Shown piece after piece: positions 34,701 through 43,679 of a stretch of 64,000 nucleotides of DNA. The first letter of the stretch is position 1. Each line of letters begins with the position of its first letter. This DNA comes from Phlebotomus papatasi. Taxonomy: Eukaryota > Arthropoda > Insecta > Diptera > Psychodidae. Below the pieces are notes generated by a model. It had not been told where the DNA came from. It searched no databases and saw only the letters and a list, made by a program, of their open reading frames with translations. Position numbers and translations under genes: made by a program. Location: positions 112,211,095 to 112,275,094 of the forward strand of contig NC_077222.1 of NCBI RefSeq assembly GCF_024763615.1. Reading direction: 5' to 3'.

Positions 34701-36114
34701 TGAAGAGTGTAAATATTATGCTTTTCATTATATAAAGGTTCATAGTGAATCTTTTGAAAAAAAAAAGCATTATATTTAATTCTCCGTCAGGAACCTTTCA
34801 GACCCCAATCATAACCACAAAGTCTTTATACTAGAATGTTAAGGGAATATTAGTAGATGCTATGCATTAAAATAACCATTAAAACATTCCATGACAACCA
34901 TTAAGCAACCATGGCCATTCATGGTCACTCAGGTCATCCCTGGTCGCTCTGAATCACTGCCAATTTTTTAAATAAGATTTTACCACAAATTCAAACACTT
35001 TTTAAAATTATTCTAGAAAACTTTAAATTGACCAAATTTTAAAATTATATGTAATCTACGTTTATTGTTAAAATGATTTGCGAGTCCAGCTGTAGTTGTG
35101 ACCCATTAGACGGGTCAAACACTCACAAACAGATTTATCGCAAGTTTTAGGCATTTGGTTTATTTGTACTGATGAAGATTTTAGATATCAGTTAAATATT
35201 TTAGCGTCACTCTGTATAACAAAAAAAGAACAGTCTCAGAAAATGATCTCCAACTAATTACATTTGCTTTGTAACGATGTTTTTGAAATTTCAATGAGAG
35301 TGAGTGGGAGCTAGATCTAGTTATTTCGCTTACTCTTTTAGGGCGTTTCAAAAATATGTTTACACAACAAAAGTTACAGCCGAGTTCCGCAATAAATTAC
35401 ATTTATTTTACAATAAATTATATTGATGTATTCTCTAGTTATTTATCTTAATTTAGGGAAAATGAATTTCACATCAATTCCGTTACGTTTTTGATATTAT
35501 TGCTCAAATTTGAGGAGTGAGAAATATTATTTATACCCCCCAAATGTTCAAATTTTTGAGGAACTCTACTGTATTGCGTGTTGGGCAAGTTTGTAAAGAT
35601 ACTTAAGCCTTAAGTTAAAGTTTCAAATCAACTCAAAGGTTTCAGTGATATTTCACACTAATCTTGACAGTTTCCAGAAGTATTACGGGCCTTCTAGATC
35701 CTCGTTTCAACGATGAAGTATCAGACCACCCAAGATTAATGTTTATTTGAAAAACTTATAATTTTTGTAATTAAACTACAACAATATTTCTCTAACTTGT
35801 TACTTATTCTTCTATCGATTCAATTGATAATTCTCTAAATTTCTCTTTCAAACATTTTAAATACTAAAATTATATAGCCTTACTATGTGCTTTATGTATC
35901 TGCGTATGAATAACTAAAATATTAAAAATAGTAGTAATAATACTCACAGGAAAAAAAAACTTACCTAGTTTATTAATCGGCATGAAGCGAAGTACCAAAC
36001 AGGGTGATTCACGCTTTAACCGCATTTTTTGTATATTATGTAAGAACGAAGACTTATCTAAAATAACTTCACACTCGATATTCTTATAACGCTTAGAATA
36101 AATTTCTAAATGCA
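16499..36114 (-). CDS. puc: puckered/MKP-like dual-specificity phosphatase, partial (3 exons)
   Basis: Exons in coding order are 36114-35965, 23943-23770 and 16741-16499. Every junction is GT-AG with phase 1, so the frame is continuous: RFMPINKLG|TNHKDYNRRRR, and VSC-D-IESQFDIETHP. The last exon is the first half of a dual-specificity phosphatase domain of the MKP type (VFPHLLLGNGRDA, CVLNVTCQPP, YKQIPASDTPHQNIKQYF). Such enzymes dephosphorylate JNK; puckered is the feedback inhibitor of JNK signalling in flies. The N-terminal part is Ser-rich and basic. The catalytic loop exon is absent, and the true start is unresolved: the ATG at 36025-36023 (AAAAATG context) is possible, or the coding part may begin in a further 5' exon. 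Introns are 7.0 and 12.0 kb and rich in transposons. Confidence 0.85.
17060..17216 (-). mobile_element. Helitron-like family A, terminal fragment
   Basis: Only the hairpin end (TTAGGTGAGATTCTTAAC) and the GTCCGTCCGTCC repeat remain. Confidence 0.7.
17217..18818. other. Intronic AT-rich sequence
   Basis: Lies in the 7-kb intron of the puckered-like gene. A (TA)n run is at about 17505-17523, (TTA)n at about 17630-17660, and a TGACTCA site at 17916-17922. The stretch 18215-18478 is less AT-rich and open on the minus strand, but has no recognisable domain or good splice sites. Confidence 0.45.
18819..18956. mobile_element. Short piggyBac-type MITE
   Basis: Inverted ends CCCTTTAAGGACGA and TCGTCCTTAAAAGG, followed by TTAA on the right (18957-18960) and a mutated TCAA on the left. 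At 138 bp it has no coding capacity. Confidence 0.6.
19608..20325 (+). mobile_element. Family C repeat, near-complete copy
   Basis: Runs from the hairpin TGCTCGAACTCCACAGAAAG to the opposite end GCAAAGCATAGGACGCTTGG. It includes CTGTCCGTCC and GAGCGTATTTCTTAACCG. It defines both ends of the family. Confidence 0.65.
21180..21234 (+). mobile_element. Helitron-like family A, hairpin-end fragment
   Basis: Contains GTAGGTGAGATTGTTAAG followed by AATCTCACCTAA; only this terminus remains. Confidence 0.6.
21581..22706 (-). mobile_element. 5'-truncated non-LTR retrotransposon
   Basis: Flanked by a 12-bp target duplication AGAAAGTTCATT (21569-21580, 22707-22718). The 3' end carries (TAA)n at the left. 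It encodes the C-terminal half of a reverse transcriptase. The termini, duplication and truncation are the hallmarks of target-primed integration. Confidence 0.9.
21583..22700 (-). pseudogene. Reverse transcriptase fragment (jockey/RTE-like)
   Basis: In order: NGLPQGRVLAPTLFN, FLYADDLAL (the catalytic YADD box), FTPKYLGVILDRTLTYK, ALALSFPVAEYAAEVW, then a frame change to LYPLAGIAPPRMRR and a tail WKSINRFRSGVAR...CDCG...H...C with a zinc-knuckle-like pattern. At least two frameshifts separate these segments, so it is dead. It belongs to arthropod non-LTR elements; clade assignment is uncertain. Confidence 0.85.
23199..23769. other. Intronic sequence next to the Ser-rich phosphatase exon
   Basis: AT-rich, no gene or clear repeat seen. 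Confidence 0.5.
23770..23943 (-). CDS. puc: Ser-rich exon of the puckered-like gene
   Basis: 174 nt between acceptor TTTGTTCAAATAG|GAACC and donor TCTTGTG|GTAAGT, phase 1 at both ends. It encodes an Arg stretch followed by SSPSTPASPSD and SSSHSSGSRK, probably a disordered, phosphorylatable linker before the phosphatase domain. Read alone, the plus strand also shows an open frame, which is its shadow. Confidence 0.82.
24373..24624. mobile_element. Palindromic MITE with GCGCTGGCACACC termini
   Basis: About 250 bp. Inverted ends GCGCTGGCACACCTTTTC are flanked by TTATA on both sides, which may be a 5-bp duplication or simply TA. The interior is an imperfect palindrome, so it could fold into one long hairpin. 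Confidence 0.7.
24640..24740 (-). repeat. Dispersed hairpin-type repeat (empty-site copy)
   Basis: The segment CAACACACAATAACTTTTG to GTTTCAATGAGAGTGAATG matches 35270-35590 in the opposite orientation. That copy carries a MITE that this one lacks. Confidence 0.55.
25271..25481. mobile_element. TA-flanked MITE with GGGGAAACTGGG termini
   Basis: 211 bp with inverted ends GGGGAAACTGGGGCACCACC and GGGGAAACTGGGCACCACCA, flanked by TA. No coding sequence. Confidence 0.85.
25545..26685 (-). mobile_element. Helitron-like repeat, family A, copy 2
   Basis: Starts TTAGGTGAGATTCTTAAC (hairpin) and ends GATTATCTGTCCC. It has CCGTCCGTCC, and compared with copies 1 and 4 it lacks an internal block. Confidence 0.8.
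27006..27456. mobile_element. TA-flanked element with CACTCAGTCCC termini
   Basis: 451 bp with inverted ends CACTCAGTCCCGGGATTATG and CACTCAGTCCCAGCATTATG, flanked by TA. The left part is open for about 60 codons (26974-27192) with a run of basic residues. Frame and family are unclear. Confidence 0.7.
28399..28404 (-). terminator. Possible poly(A) signal of the Tigger transposase gene
   Basis: TTTATT on the plus strand (AATAAA on the coding strand) lies about 150 nt after the transposase stop codon, inside the transposon. Confidence 0.4.
28555..29990 (-). CDS. Tigger-like transposase, intact, 2 exons, 458 aa
   Basis: Exon 1 is 29990-29726 and exon 2 is 29666-28555. The 59-nt intron starts AAAAAG|GTGAAA and ends TTTATAG|GAATG. 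Splicing joins MREKG to MPVDG in frame and restores the usual Tigger contact between the two DNA-binding domains. Residues about 8-45 form a psq/CENP-B-type helix-turn-helix. The catalytic triad is D173 (NADETGLW), D288 (LLLDNAPVH) and D321 (QPMDQNV), spacing DD32D. No stop or frameshift is present, so it could be active. It would bind the terminal repeats and cut and paste the element into TA sites. Confidence 0.93.
31257..31369. mobile_element. Harbinger-type MITE, copy 2
   Basis: Same family as 8063-8172, flanked by TAA on both sides. It lies 3 bp from the end of the giant palindrome. Confidence 0.75.
31373..32408. other. AT-rich intronic stretch
   Basis: Only a scrap resembling the right end of family F (GACGGTCTTACCTGATGAGG, about 32375-32400, before TTAA) was recognised. 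Confidence 0.4.
32412..32806. mobile_element. Harbinger-type MITE, copy 3, carrying a SINE
   Basis: TGGCCTTTACACTG...GTAGAGGTCA flanked by TAA (32409-32411, 32807-32809). It is interrupted at TATAGACA by the SINE at 32496-32772. Confidence 0.75.
32496..32772 (+). mobile_element. tRNA-derived SINE, family 1
   Basis: The tRNA-like head has an A-box-like GGTCAAGTGGTAGAGC and a canonical B box GGTTCGAATCC (about 32553). A tRNA-unrelated body and an ATTATTATT tail follow. The flanking TATAGACA (32488-32495, 32773-32780) is the target duplication. Other copies are minus-strand at 42556-43235 and 58153-58430. Confidence 0.85.
32866..33088 (+). mobile_element. tRNA-derived SINE, family 2
   Basis: The head GGGGTCCGTGGTGCATTTAG continues with tRNA-like stems (GAGCTTTCGGCTC) and a degenerate B box GAGCCCGAGTCCC. 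It ends in an AAATAAATAAATAAT tail. Flanks TATTATAGAAGC and TATTTTAGAAGC look like a diverged target duplication. Confidence 0.7.
33092..35260. other. Long AT-rich intronic stretch
   Basis: Part of the 12-kb intron of the puckered-like gene. No exon or repeat recognised. A TGACTCA site is at 33957-33963. Confidence 0.5.
35270..35600 (+). repeat. Dispersed hairpin-type repeat containing a MITE
   Basis: Flanks of 35377-35571 join to match 24640-24740 (opposite strand). Inverted arms (GTAACGATGTTTTTGAAATT; CAAAAATATGTTTACAC) remain around a GTGAGTGGGAGC core. Confidence 0.55.
35377..35571. mobile_element. TA-flanked MITE, family D, copy 1
   Basis: 195 bp with ends CAGCCGAGTTCCGC and CAGTAGAGTTCCTCAAA (inverted), flanked by TA. 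Empty-site sequence TTTTGTTATTGTGTG (in the paired strand) is visible near 24655. Longer copy at 54512-54826. Confidence 0.8.
35965..36114 (-). CDS. puc: First recognised exon of the puckered-like gene
   Basis: 150 nt between acceptor AATAAATTTCCAG|TGCAT and donor AAACTAG|GTAAGT with a T-rich intron start. Both ends are phase 1. It encodes about 50 residues (HLEIYSKRYKN...LVLRFMPINKL). An internal ATG at 36025-36023 has an A-rich context and could be the start, in which case the upstream part would be 5' leader. Confidence 0.7.
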
Positions 36115-37636
36115 CTGGAAATTTATTCGCTAAAATATGTGCACCTTAGAGTATATTGATTGTGATGAATCCTAAATCCTGGATATTATTTCACTTTGGC
36201 AGGAAAGTCATATTTTACTCCTTCCTGTGCTAGCAGATGTGTTACTTCCGAGAGTTGTATTTTAAGTGATAGATATATTTAATCCCAAATATTGGAAATG
36301 TTCACAAAATTTCAAAATTTCTCACTAAATGTATCCTGATCATTGGAACACTAATTAGTTTCGGGTCACTTTTTTCAACTTTACACTAGTTAGTCACTTA
36401 TTTCTGTACAATCGTATAAACACTAAATATATTTGAATATGGCAAATTTATTCAAGTTTCACTATATTATTCTTTCCGAAACGGCTCCCGTCTATTTCAT
36501 TCGAAAGTTCATAGTGAAATAAACCAAGAAGTCTCTCTACTTGCTGAAATGTACATCACTTTGTGTAGATAAGTAAGTGTGTGAGTGACTTGGAGCATAC
36601 TTTTGCATCCAATAGGGTGATATTGCAGATTCAAAGGAAATTTGTGGCCCGATTGTAAGAGAAATGACGCACTTTTCCGTTTTGTGGCACACCCTATCCG
36701 TTAAGTGGAACCGAGCAGGTCCGGCGACTTTCACACATGTCAAAACCAGTTACACCATCTGTAAGTAAATAAAAGATACTTCACACTACTACATATCACA
36801 CGGATCTAAGAAACGTCACGTCGTTTAGTCGAATGACTCATCCGAAAGACCTGCGATTGGCTTACAATTTTACAAACAGTTGCCTATGCGGCTGTGTGAG
36901 AAACAACTCTCTCTCTCACTCTCTTGCCCTCTCATCAAATTTATTTTGATATATACATATCTCGCATTCGACATACCTATTGTATAGTTTTGGTTGTTAA
37001 TTTATTTTTCACCAATTTAAACATTCTTTTTCACTATATCTTTGCATTCATCAAAATTTACAATCTTATCAAATACTTAATATGGTAGTTCAACACTATT
37101 ATCACATACTAAAACCATTTTTAGTATTTTGCATATAGTCTAAATTCTTTAACTTTTAATTTATTTTTCTACCTCAAGCACAAGCATTTCTTTGAGTCAT
37201 CACTAGCCTCAGACAATCATTTAGTTGCAAAGATGATTGGCAATAAGATTAATAAGCATGCTTCGAATCCTTCGAATAGTGTGTGAATATTATCTTTTCT
37301 ATGGGAATTATTTAGTGTTTGTGTGTTTTTCAGCACCCGTGAGGCTTGGCTCTTGGTAGAGTTTTCAAGAAAGTCAAACGTTACTTACCTTGCAAGGTCT
37401 TTCAGGCTGACTCCGCAACCATATGCATATGTATAGCTATCCAACCGCTACCAGAAATATGAGGCTGGGTTGAAACAAGCCACTACACAGCATAGCACAT
37501 TCTCTCTTAAGCATCGTGCCACAAGCATAAAAGTGACTAGTATATACTTAAAAGAGACACTTGCAAAAGTCAAATGGAATTCTTCTGTGGCCAATTCAGG
37601 CAAATCAGATTTTTAAACTCGGCATAAGAAATTCTT
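36115..37636. other. Region upstream of the first recognised phosphatase exon
   Basis: It may hold the puckered-like promoter and leader. Candidates on the minus strand are a leader exon ending TTGCAAG|GTAAGT (donor at about 37391) with TATATA at about 37541, and an open stretch at 36537-36743. A TGACTCA site (36834-36840) and ACGTCA (36813-36818) would suit AP-1/ATF control, known for puckered in Drosophila, but both motifs are short enough to occur by chance. Confidence 0.3.
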
Positions 37637-38360
37637 TTAGCTGAGATTCTTTACAATCTCAGCTTTTGTGGTCACAGGTGAAATTCGACCTCGTTAGATC
37701 GTGCCCAAATTTTGGATTTCCACGTTTTGACACTAATAGATCACAAATATCATATGCGCCAAAAATATCGATTTTCGTGGACGTCCCGTCCGCCCGTCCG
37801 TCCGTCTGTCGTATAATCACTTCTGGAGAGAGAACGGAGAGAGATATTGACAACCAGTTTTCGGTAAAGGTTATATGCCAATGGACGGCTAGAAGTAGGT
37901 GATGTCAGATCTACTCCCACTCCCTTCTTACGCCAGTATGTTATAGGTGTTTGTTAGTATGTTATAGGTGGGCCTAAGAGCTTTCGATCAGTATCAAAGT
38001 TAAGGTCCTCCGACCCCCCACCCCCTAACTTGAGCTATAAGAGATCAAAAATTGAATTTTCAAATGGTCATATTTCTGGTTCTTATTATCGGAATTTGAA
38101 AAAAATTAGTGTTTTGGAAAGCTCTCGTGGAGTATTAAAGTCCTTCCCACACCACATCTTCATACGATTTAATAGAAGTTCGAATATTTCAAAACTAGAC
38201 GATGCTTTTTCATTAAATTTTAGTATGTTGTAGCTGAGGTCGAGACCTTTCCAACGATAGATCGCACGATGTTCCCTGACCTGAGCTATAATCGAAAATG
38301 TCTTGATCAGACCATATTTTCGGTGTCTATGAAGCGATTTCGATTAAATTTTAGTATATA

Positions 38361-39983
38361 GGGGAAAGGCTCATAATTTTGTCCAGTTTCTTATTTTGGA
38401 CAGTTTGACACTTAAAATAAATTGATTAAAATGATGGATTTTTATTCCAATATTTGATGAATAATGAATTCTATCTAAATATTTGTTCTTCTTCAAAGAT
38501 TTTAACACTAAATGCGTTAAATTTTGAATATGATTTGAGTTAAAATTGCTTTGTTGAAAATTCAGTGTGAGCAATTGCTTACGAGAAATATGACAGAACT
38601 TCGTGTTTACTTCAGTCTTATTTAGCTGTGGTGAAGTACTAACAATGTTTCTTCGCTTTTTTTTGAGTGATATTATTGAATATTCATTGAATATTGTGTT
38701 GATTCACGTTAATGGTGATTTCTACATTTGAGTTGAAATGAGATTTGCCTTGTGAATTAGATTTTTCGTGTGAAGAATGCTAAAATTTTTAAGACATTTA
38801 CCAGTGAGGTGATTCTCCTTATTTTGGACAGGTGTTTTTCTCACGAAATTTCGTGAAGTTTTAGCTTTTGTGATGACTAGGTTGGATAAATGCCTGGAGA
38901 CACAAGGGAGCATCATCTCTACGAAAGTGATGTAGCGAGAAATGCTTTGAAAGGCTCCCGGAAAGGCCATGGAATGATCGAATCCGCACGTACTTGGAGT
39001 ACCGACGTCAAGTCACTTTAATGAATGATATTTAAAGTTTCCGGGCTTCCGTGGATATTCTACGTTTCCCTTACATTACATGAACAGGAAGAGGACTTGG
39101 TAAGATTGGTTCATGAAACGTAGAACAATGGGCATCCTGTTGAGGCGGATTAGCTGTTCAAATTTACAGCCAAGTTGTCCAAATTAATGATAAAATTGTC
39201 CAAAATAAGAGTGAAATCCACCTCTACATATCAATTCATTTTTAAATGTATTAAAACTAATTTTAGTAAAAACAAAGACAATAAACCCTTGCCAAGTTTC
39301 TAAACAACCTTTCTGAAAAGACAGTAACAATAAAAGTCAATTAGTATTTAAAAGGGACAGATAATCCTAACCGGCTTATGTAGGTGAGATTCTTAATTTG
39401 AGCTAACTCGAAATGTACGCAAATTCGATTTAGAGCTGAAGTTGGGGGACGCTATTCAGTCATATTAAATCAAATTCGTGAAATTATACGAATTTTGTAA
39501 TTAAACCAAAATATCAAGGATTTGGATGGACTGACAGAAAAGTGATATATGGGTGAAATGTAGACCAGAATGTTCTCTATAATTTTGCCGTAGAACATGA
39601 TCTCATGGATTACTCAGAAGCCGAGAAAATCGAGGTTGTTTGTTTCTGAACTAGTTTTTTCGACCAGACCGCCCCAAGTGTTCATTTGATGAACTTCAAC
39701 TATATCAAAGAATTGTTGTATTTTGTGAGACTTTCCATTTAAAACTGATTGAAACTCATTGGAGCTATTAAGCTCCAAAGAGCGGCCGGCCGGGAAAGTA
39801 ACTTAGCCACCCATATATTCGTGATGAAACACATTTTGGCCAAATATGAGCTCGATCGGACGACATGAAATTTTGTTAGGATTATAGTAGGTGAGATTAT
39901 TAAGAATCTCACCTAATATCGCACTTCAAACTTGGAACATCGATGCCTATAAGCAGACTGGACAAAATTATGAGCCTTTACCC
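38361..39983 (+). mobile_element. Family E pogo/Tigger-like element, full-length but decayed
   Basis: Ends GGGGAAAGGCTCATAATTTT and GGGTAAAGGCTCATAATTTT (inverted), flanked by TA (38359-38360, 39984-39985). Coding traces EEDLVRLVHET and NNGHPVEAD (about 39080-39170) match Tigger-type DNA-binding domains but contain stops. A family A copy is inserted at 39354-39916. Confidence 0.75.
39354..39916 (+). mobile_element. Helitron-like repeat, family A, copy 3 (internally deleted)
   Basis: Begins GGGACAGATAATCC and ends AATCTCACCTAA followed by TAT. The paralogous family E copy at about 13740-13760 gives the empty site: insertion between A and T without duplication. Confidence 0.85.
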
Positions 39984-41111
39984 TATTGCATCTCAGATCG
40001 AGATTTTTCTAACAATGGGTCCCATCTGTCTTCATACCAACCCACTGTACCCCGACCCGACCCTTACTATGTTCAAATGGACCGGACTCTATCTCTAATG
40101 TTTATTAAGCGATTTCAATGAATTTTTTTTCTTTTGTTGGCCTTCCGCAGTCAGACTATTTTAAAAAGAAAATAACCAGTGATAAGCTCAGATAAGCTTA
40201 TGGTAGCTAAGATTCTTTACAGGTGACCTCGAAATGCGTGCAACACGGGATGTTTGCAACTCAGAATTGGGGGAATTTTGGGGATAAAGAATTATGGTTA
40301 GCCAATTTTATCCATTTCGACCGACAACAACAGTTTACTCTACTTTTGTCTTCCAAAATTCCCACAATTCCGAGTTGCAAACACCCCGTGTTGCACGCAT
40401 TTCGAGGTCACCTGTAAAGAAATTCAGCTACCATGAGATAATCTGGACTTATCACTTTTATAAGTTTTTTCTTTTATGATATTTTCTCTTACTTGGAAAA
40501 CGATCTCATCCATCTCACCTAATGGATTCAGTAAAATCAAAAATAAAACTGCATTAAGAATAAATTTTCAAAAAGGGGTGACAAAGCGTCCGATGCTTTG
40601 CGAGTCTTATGAGAGTTTTATGTTCAATTGTCGCGTTCGCTGATAGACTGACTTCTTTCTCTTTATTTCTTCTTAGTTTCTATTTCGTTCTTCTCTATCT
40701 TACTCTAATACCATACCAATGTTATACACGTTACGCTACACTACCACTTCTGTTTCGTCTATACCCAGCAAAACATCGTTCTGCATTTCCGCAATTTTTC
40801 TTTTTCCTTTATTAACGGCCATCAATCACTAGTACGGTAAACGGTAATCATAACGGCGATTAACCAAAGTTATCCAAATTTGTCAAAAGTAAGCGAAGCC
40901 TCACACCCGCTACTTAATGGTTGCTTTAGTGAAGTTTATTTTAAATCTACAATTTATTGCAAAAATATATATGTATATTGCAAATAATTTTTTTTTTTCA
41001 TAATTTTATAGCCCTCAGCTGAATATCACTTCGCGAAAAAGAATACGTTTAAAAATTTCTGGTACAATTTGCTAAAAAAACAGAATTTTCAGTCGGGGAT
41101 ATACTTCATAG

Positions 41112-41172
41112 TCCTATAGTTCATCCTACAGTTCATCCTACAGTTCATCCTACAGTTCATCCTATAGTTCAT
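41112..41172. repeat. 12-bp minisatellite
   Basis: About five tandem copies of AGTTCATCCTAC, with TATAG variants at the ends. Confidence 0.9.
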
Positions 41173-41575
41173 AGTCTATTTTCTATAGACAGCATAACTT
41201 CGCAATATATATATACATATAAATTACACCCAATACACCATGAAAATCGTGATTTCCACCAAGTTGATAAATAATTTCAGAGAAAATATTCCAAGTTCAT
41301 TTTGACAGAACGATATCTTTAGGAAAGTGCCTAAAATTTATAAAATATAATTGTAGAAATTGTGCAGAATTTTTATACTACGATCGGATCCAGATCAGAG
41401 CAAAATTCCGCAGAATTTTCGGCAGTTACACTTTCAAATCTGACGAATTTCTTGCAGAATTTTCCGGGTGGGAATTTCAAGATCTTTTGAATGAGCCCTC
41501 ACCAGAATCCTTTCGGTCGAGAAATACGCTCTCCTCTCCTAGAGAGATTTTGACTTTTGACCATGAGAAACCATA

Positions 41576-41656
41576 ATTGAAACGCTCAGAGCAGAAGTGG
41601 TCTCCTTAGTATGCATTTTTCTATTAAAAGAGTCCACTTCTGCTCTGAGCGTCTCA
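41576..41656. repeat. Perfect-stem hairpin
   Basis: ACGCTCAGAGCAGAAGTGG and its exact complement CCACTTCTGCTCTGAGCGT are separated by about 33 nt. No promoter or flanking target duplication is evident. It could be a tiny foldback or a miRNA-like hairpin. Confidence 0.6.
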
Positions 41657-42555
41657 ATTAAAAATGATTCAATGATATATACGTATATTATGAATATGCT
41701 CATATAATTAAATTCTAAAACACATAAAAATTAAAAATAAAGTCGCACGATGGGTTTTTGCACAATCCCAATAAACAAATGTGGAAAAATAAGAGGCAAA
41801 AAAGATAAAATAGCATATTTTTCCCCATTTTTTTTCAACACAATAAATTTTTATTTTAAATCAAGGTTTTATTAATAAAAAATTGAACATTTAAACTACA
41901 TTTTCTGAAATTTGCATTGAAAAATTAAAAAAAAAAATCATGGACTTGTTTTTCGAAAACCTTTTTGAAAAATTTTATTTTGCGGTGGACAAGATTATTC
42001 ATAGTAGGTTCATCTGAAATCAAAAAAACAAAAATTATTCATGTTAGCTGATGAGTTAAGCTTATTCTTGAATGAAGGATTTCTGAAGAAATTAAATTTA
42101 GTTATTTGGGAGAATTTCATACAAAAAATACCATTTTTGATGTATTTTACACCACGTTTCGGCATGTAGAATAAGTTATGATCAAGTAAAACATAAAATC
42201 CTACGTACAAGGAGTAGTTTAACTTGTCAGCTAACAAGAAATATGTGGTTTTTAGACTTCGGATGAACTAATTCCGAGAAATCATGTCGACTGAAAACTA
42301 TGTTAAAAAAACATTAAGAAAATCAGGTCTCAATGGATAAATTTTTAAAATTTTTATTGAATATTTTAGAAATAGTATACTATACGTTATAATAGTACTT
42401 TTATATACCCAAGAGCTTGAATTACATAGTTTTTTTTATTATGCTGAAAAAAATTAGAGAAGATATTATGGTTTTTTAGTCTTCTTGATCCCCGTAACCC
42501 CTTTAAGAGTTCTTGAGTCGTCCTTCCTTCACATACTAATCAGCTAATATATATA

Positions 42556-42558
42556 TAA

Positions 42559-42596
<38 letters not shown>

Positions 42597-43236
42597 TGGC
42601 ACAACATTCCATAAAGGAACTAGGCCTTCCCGCAAGGGGATTTCTAGACATGCATTAGGGTAATTTGCCTAAAGCGAGACAGTTTGGAAAGGGAGACACA
42701 TCAGTGTGGAATGAGAGACACCTCCCTAAACACTTGAGCGAGTCGTCTGTGAAATTTACAGAACCTCTTTTTGGTTGGACGTCCAGGAAGTTCTTGGCAA
42801 TTAGGGCTCCTGAACTGTTAACCGGACATAAAGGAGGGATTAGCATTACCATCCAATTTGCAAGTATACACAGAAAACCCTCAACATTTGATTTTCTACA
42901 TATTTCGTATGATATTTTGTCATTAATATCAATATGTCCAGCTTTCCAAAAATTTTGTCCAGCTTTTCAAAATTTTGTCCATCTTTTCAAAATGTATTGT
43001 TTTTTAATTTGATAGAATATTCCAATTAATTGGTTGAAATATCTATGAAAAACTGTTAAGATTCTGTTAGAATATTTCACAAACAATCTCATGATGCAAA
43101 GAAAATGAAAAAAATATATATTTATTCGGCTTAAAAATGCATTTGAAATTGAACTTTTTCTTAAGTGTCTCGCTTTCCACCATTCACCCTATTATTTTTT
43201 TCTTGTACGGGATGAGGTTGTCAGGCCCATGCCCAA
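42556..43236 (-). mobile_element. tRNA-SINE family 1, truncated copy split by a MITE
   Basis: An (AAT)n tail at about 42563-42593 is followed by GCACAACATTCC...CCTTCCCGCAAGGGG. The body resumes after the MITE with TTCTTGTACGGGATGAGG. The tRNA head is absent. Confidence 0.75.
42658..43189. mobile_element. TA-flanked element with GGGTAATTTGCC terminus
   Basis: 532 bp. Inverted ends GGGTAATTTGCCTAAAGCGAG and GGGTGAATGGTGGAAAGCGAG are flanked by TA. The SINE copy at 32496-32772 gives the uninterrupted site. Contains TTTTGTCCAGCTTTTCAAA repeats near 42950. No intact gene. Confidence 0.8.
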
Positions 43237-43312
43237 AATGACCAAAAATGTTTTTCTTTTTTTACTAATCAAAATGTGCAATTTTATTGAACAAAACAAA
43301 CGTATTTTTTGA

Positions 43313-43560
43313 GTAACCCGTTCTTTACCATAGGATTACACATTAGACGCAAATTGAGTGATATCCGAATTGCTGTCGTGAAGATTTTTAGTTACTTAAG
43401 TCCTTCAAAAATAATTTGGAAAATAAATAGCCTGACAGAGATGGGAATACATTGTGTTGTTATTTTCTCGCTTAAAATGACGGAGAGAAAATTTGACATC
43501 CCGTCGAATTTGTCAAAAATGGCCTCTTTCTCTTTCCTGATTTAAATTTTAGTTGTGAAT
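43313..43560 (+). repeat. Dispersed repeat I, copy 1
   Basis: From TAACCCGTTCTTTACC to CATCCCGTCGAATT it matches 50041-50334. The TTAA-CCC start suggests a piggyBac-type end. Confidence 0.5.
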
Positions 43561-43679
43561 AGACAGTTGGTAGATTTAAATCTCCAATTTCTCAATAAAT
43601 TTGGAAGGGCGTGACTGGGAAAATACACGTGAAGAGAGCGCCTATGACGCTCTTTAGTCACTGGGAGTATTAAATTATA

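Larger units (their letters stand above)
37637..40455 (-). mobile_element. Helitron-like repeat, family B, copy 3, carrying nested elements
   Basis: The left end AGCTGAGATTCTTTACAATC is the hairpin plus CTAA end on the minus strand. The right end is the foldback (CCAGTGATAAGCTCAG). It contains CCGTCCGTCCGTCTG. The family E element 38361-39983 is inserted; joining its flanks recreates the sequence seen at 4555-4580. Confidence 0.75.
40568..41770 (-). repeat. Family C fragments and adjoining AT-rich sequence
   Basis: Begins with GGGTGACAAAGCGTCCGATG. The motif GAGAAATACGCTCTCC occurs near 41518. Between them lie unassigned sequence and the minisatellite at 41112-41172. No gene recognised. Confidence 0.4.

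Noticed and set aside
35377..35571. Retroviral or LTR-type insertion
   Set aside because: Ends are inverted, not direct repeats, with a 2-bp TA target; it is a DNA-transposon-type MITE.
41112..41172. Possible CRISPR-like array
   Set aside because: Contiguous 12-bp tandem repeats without spacers in a eukaryotic genome; a simple minisatellite.
42665..43012. 115-codon open frame
   Set aside because: Lies within a TA-flanked element, has no recognisable domain, and shares its strand with repeat motifs; incidental.
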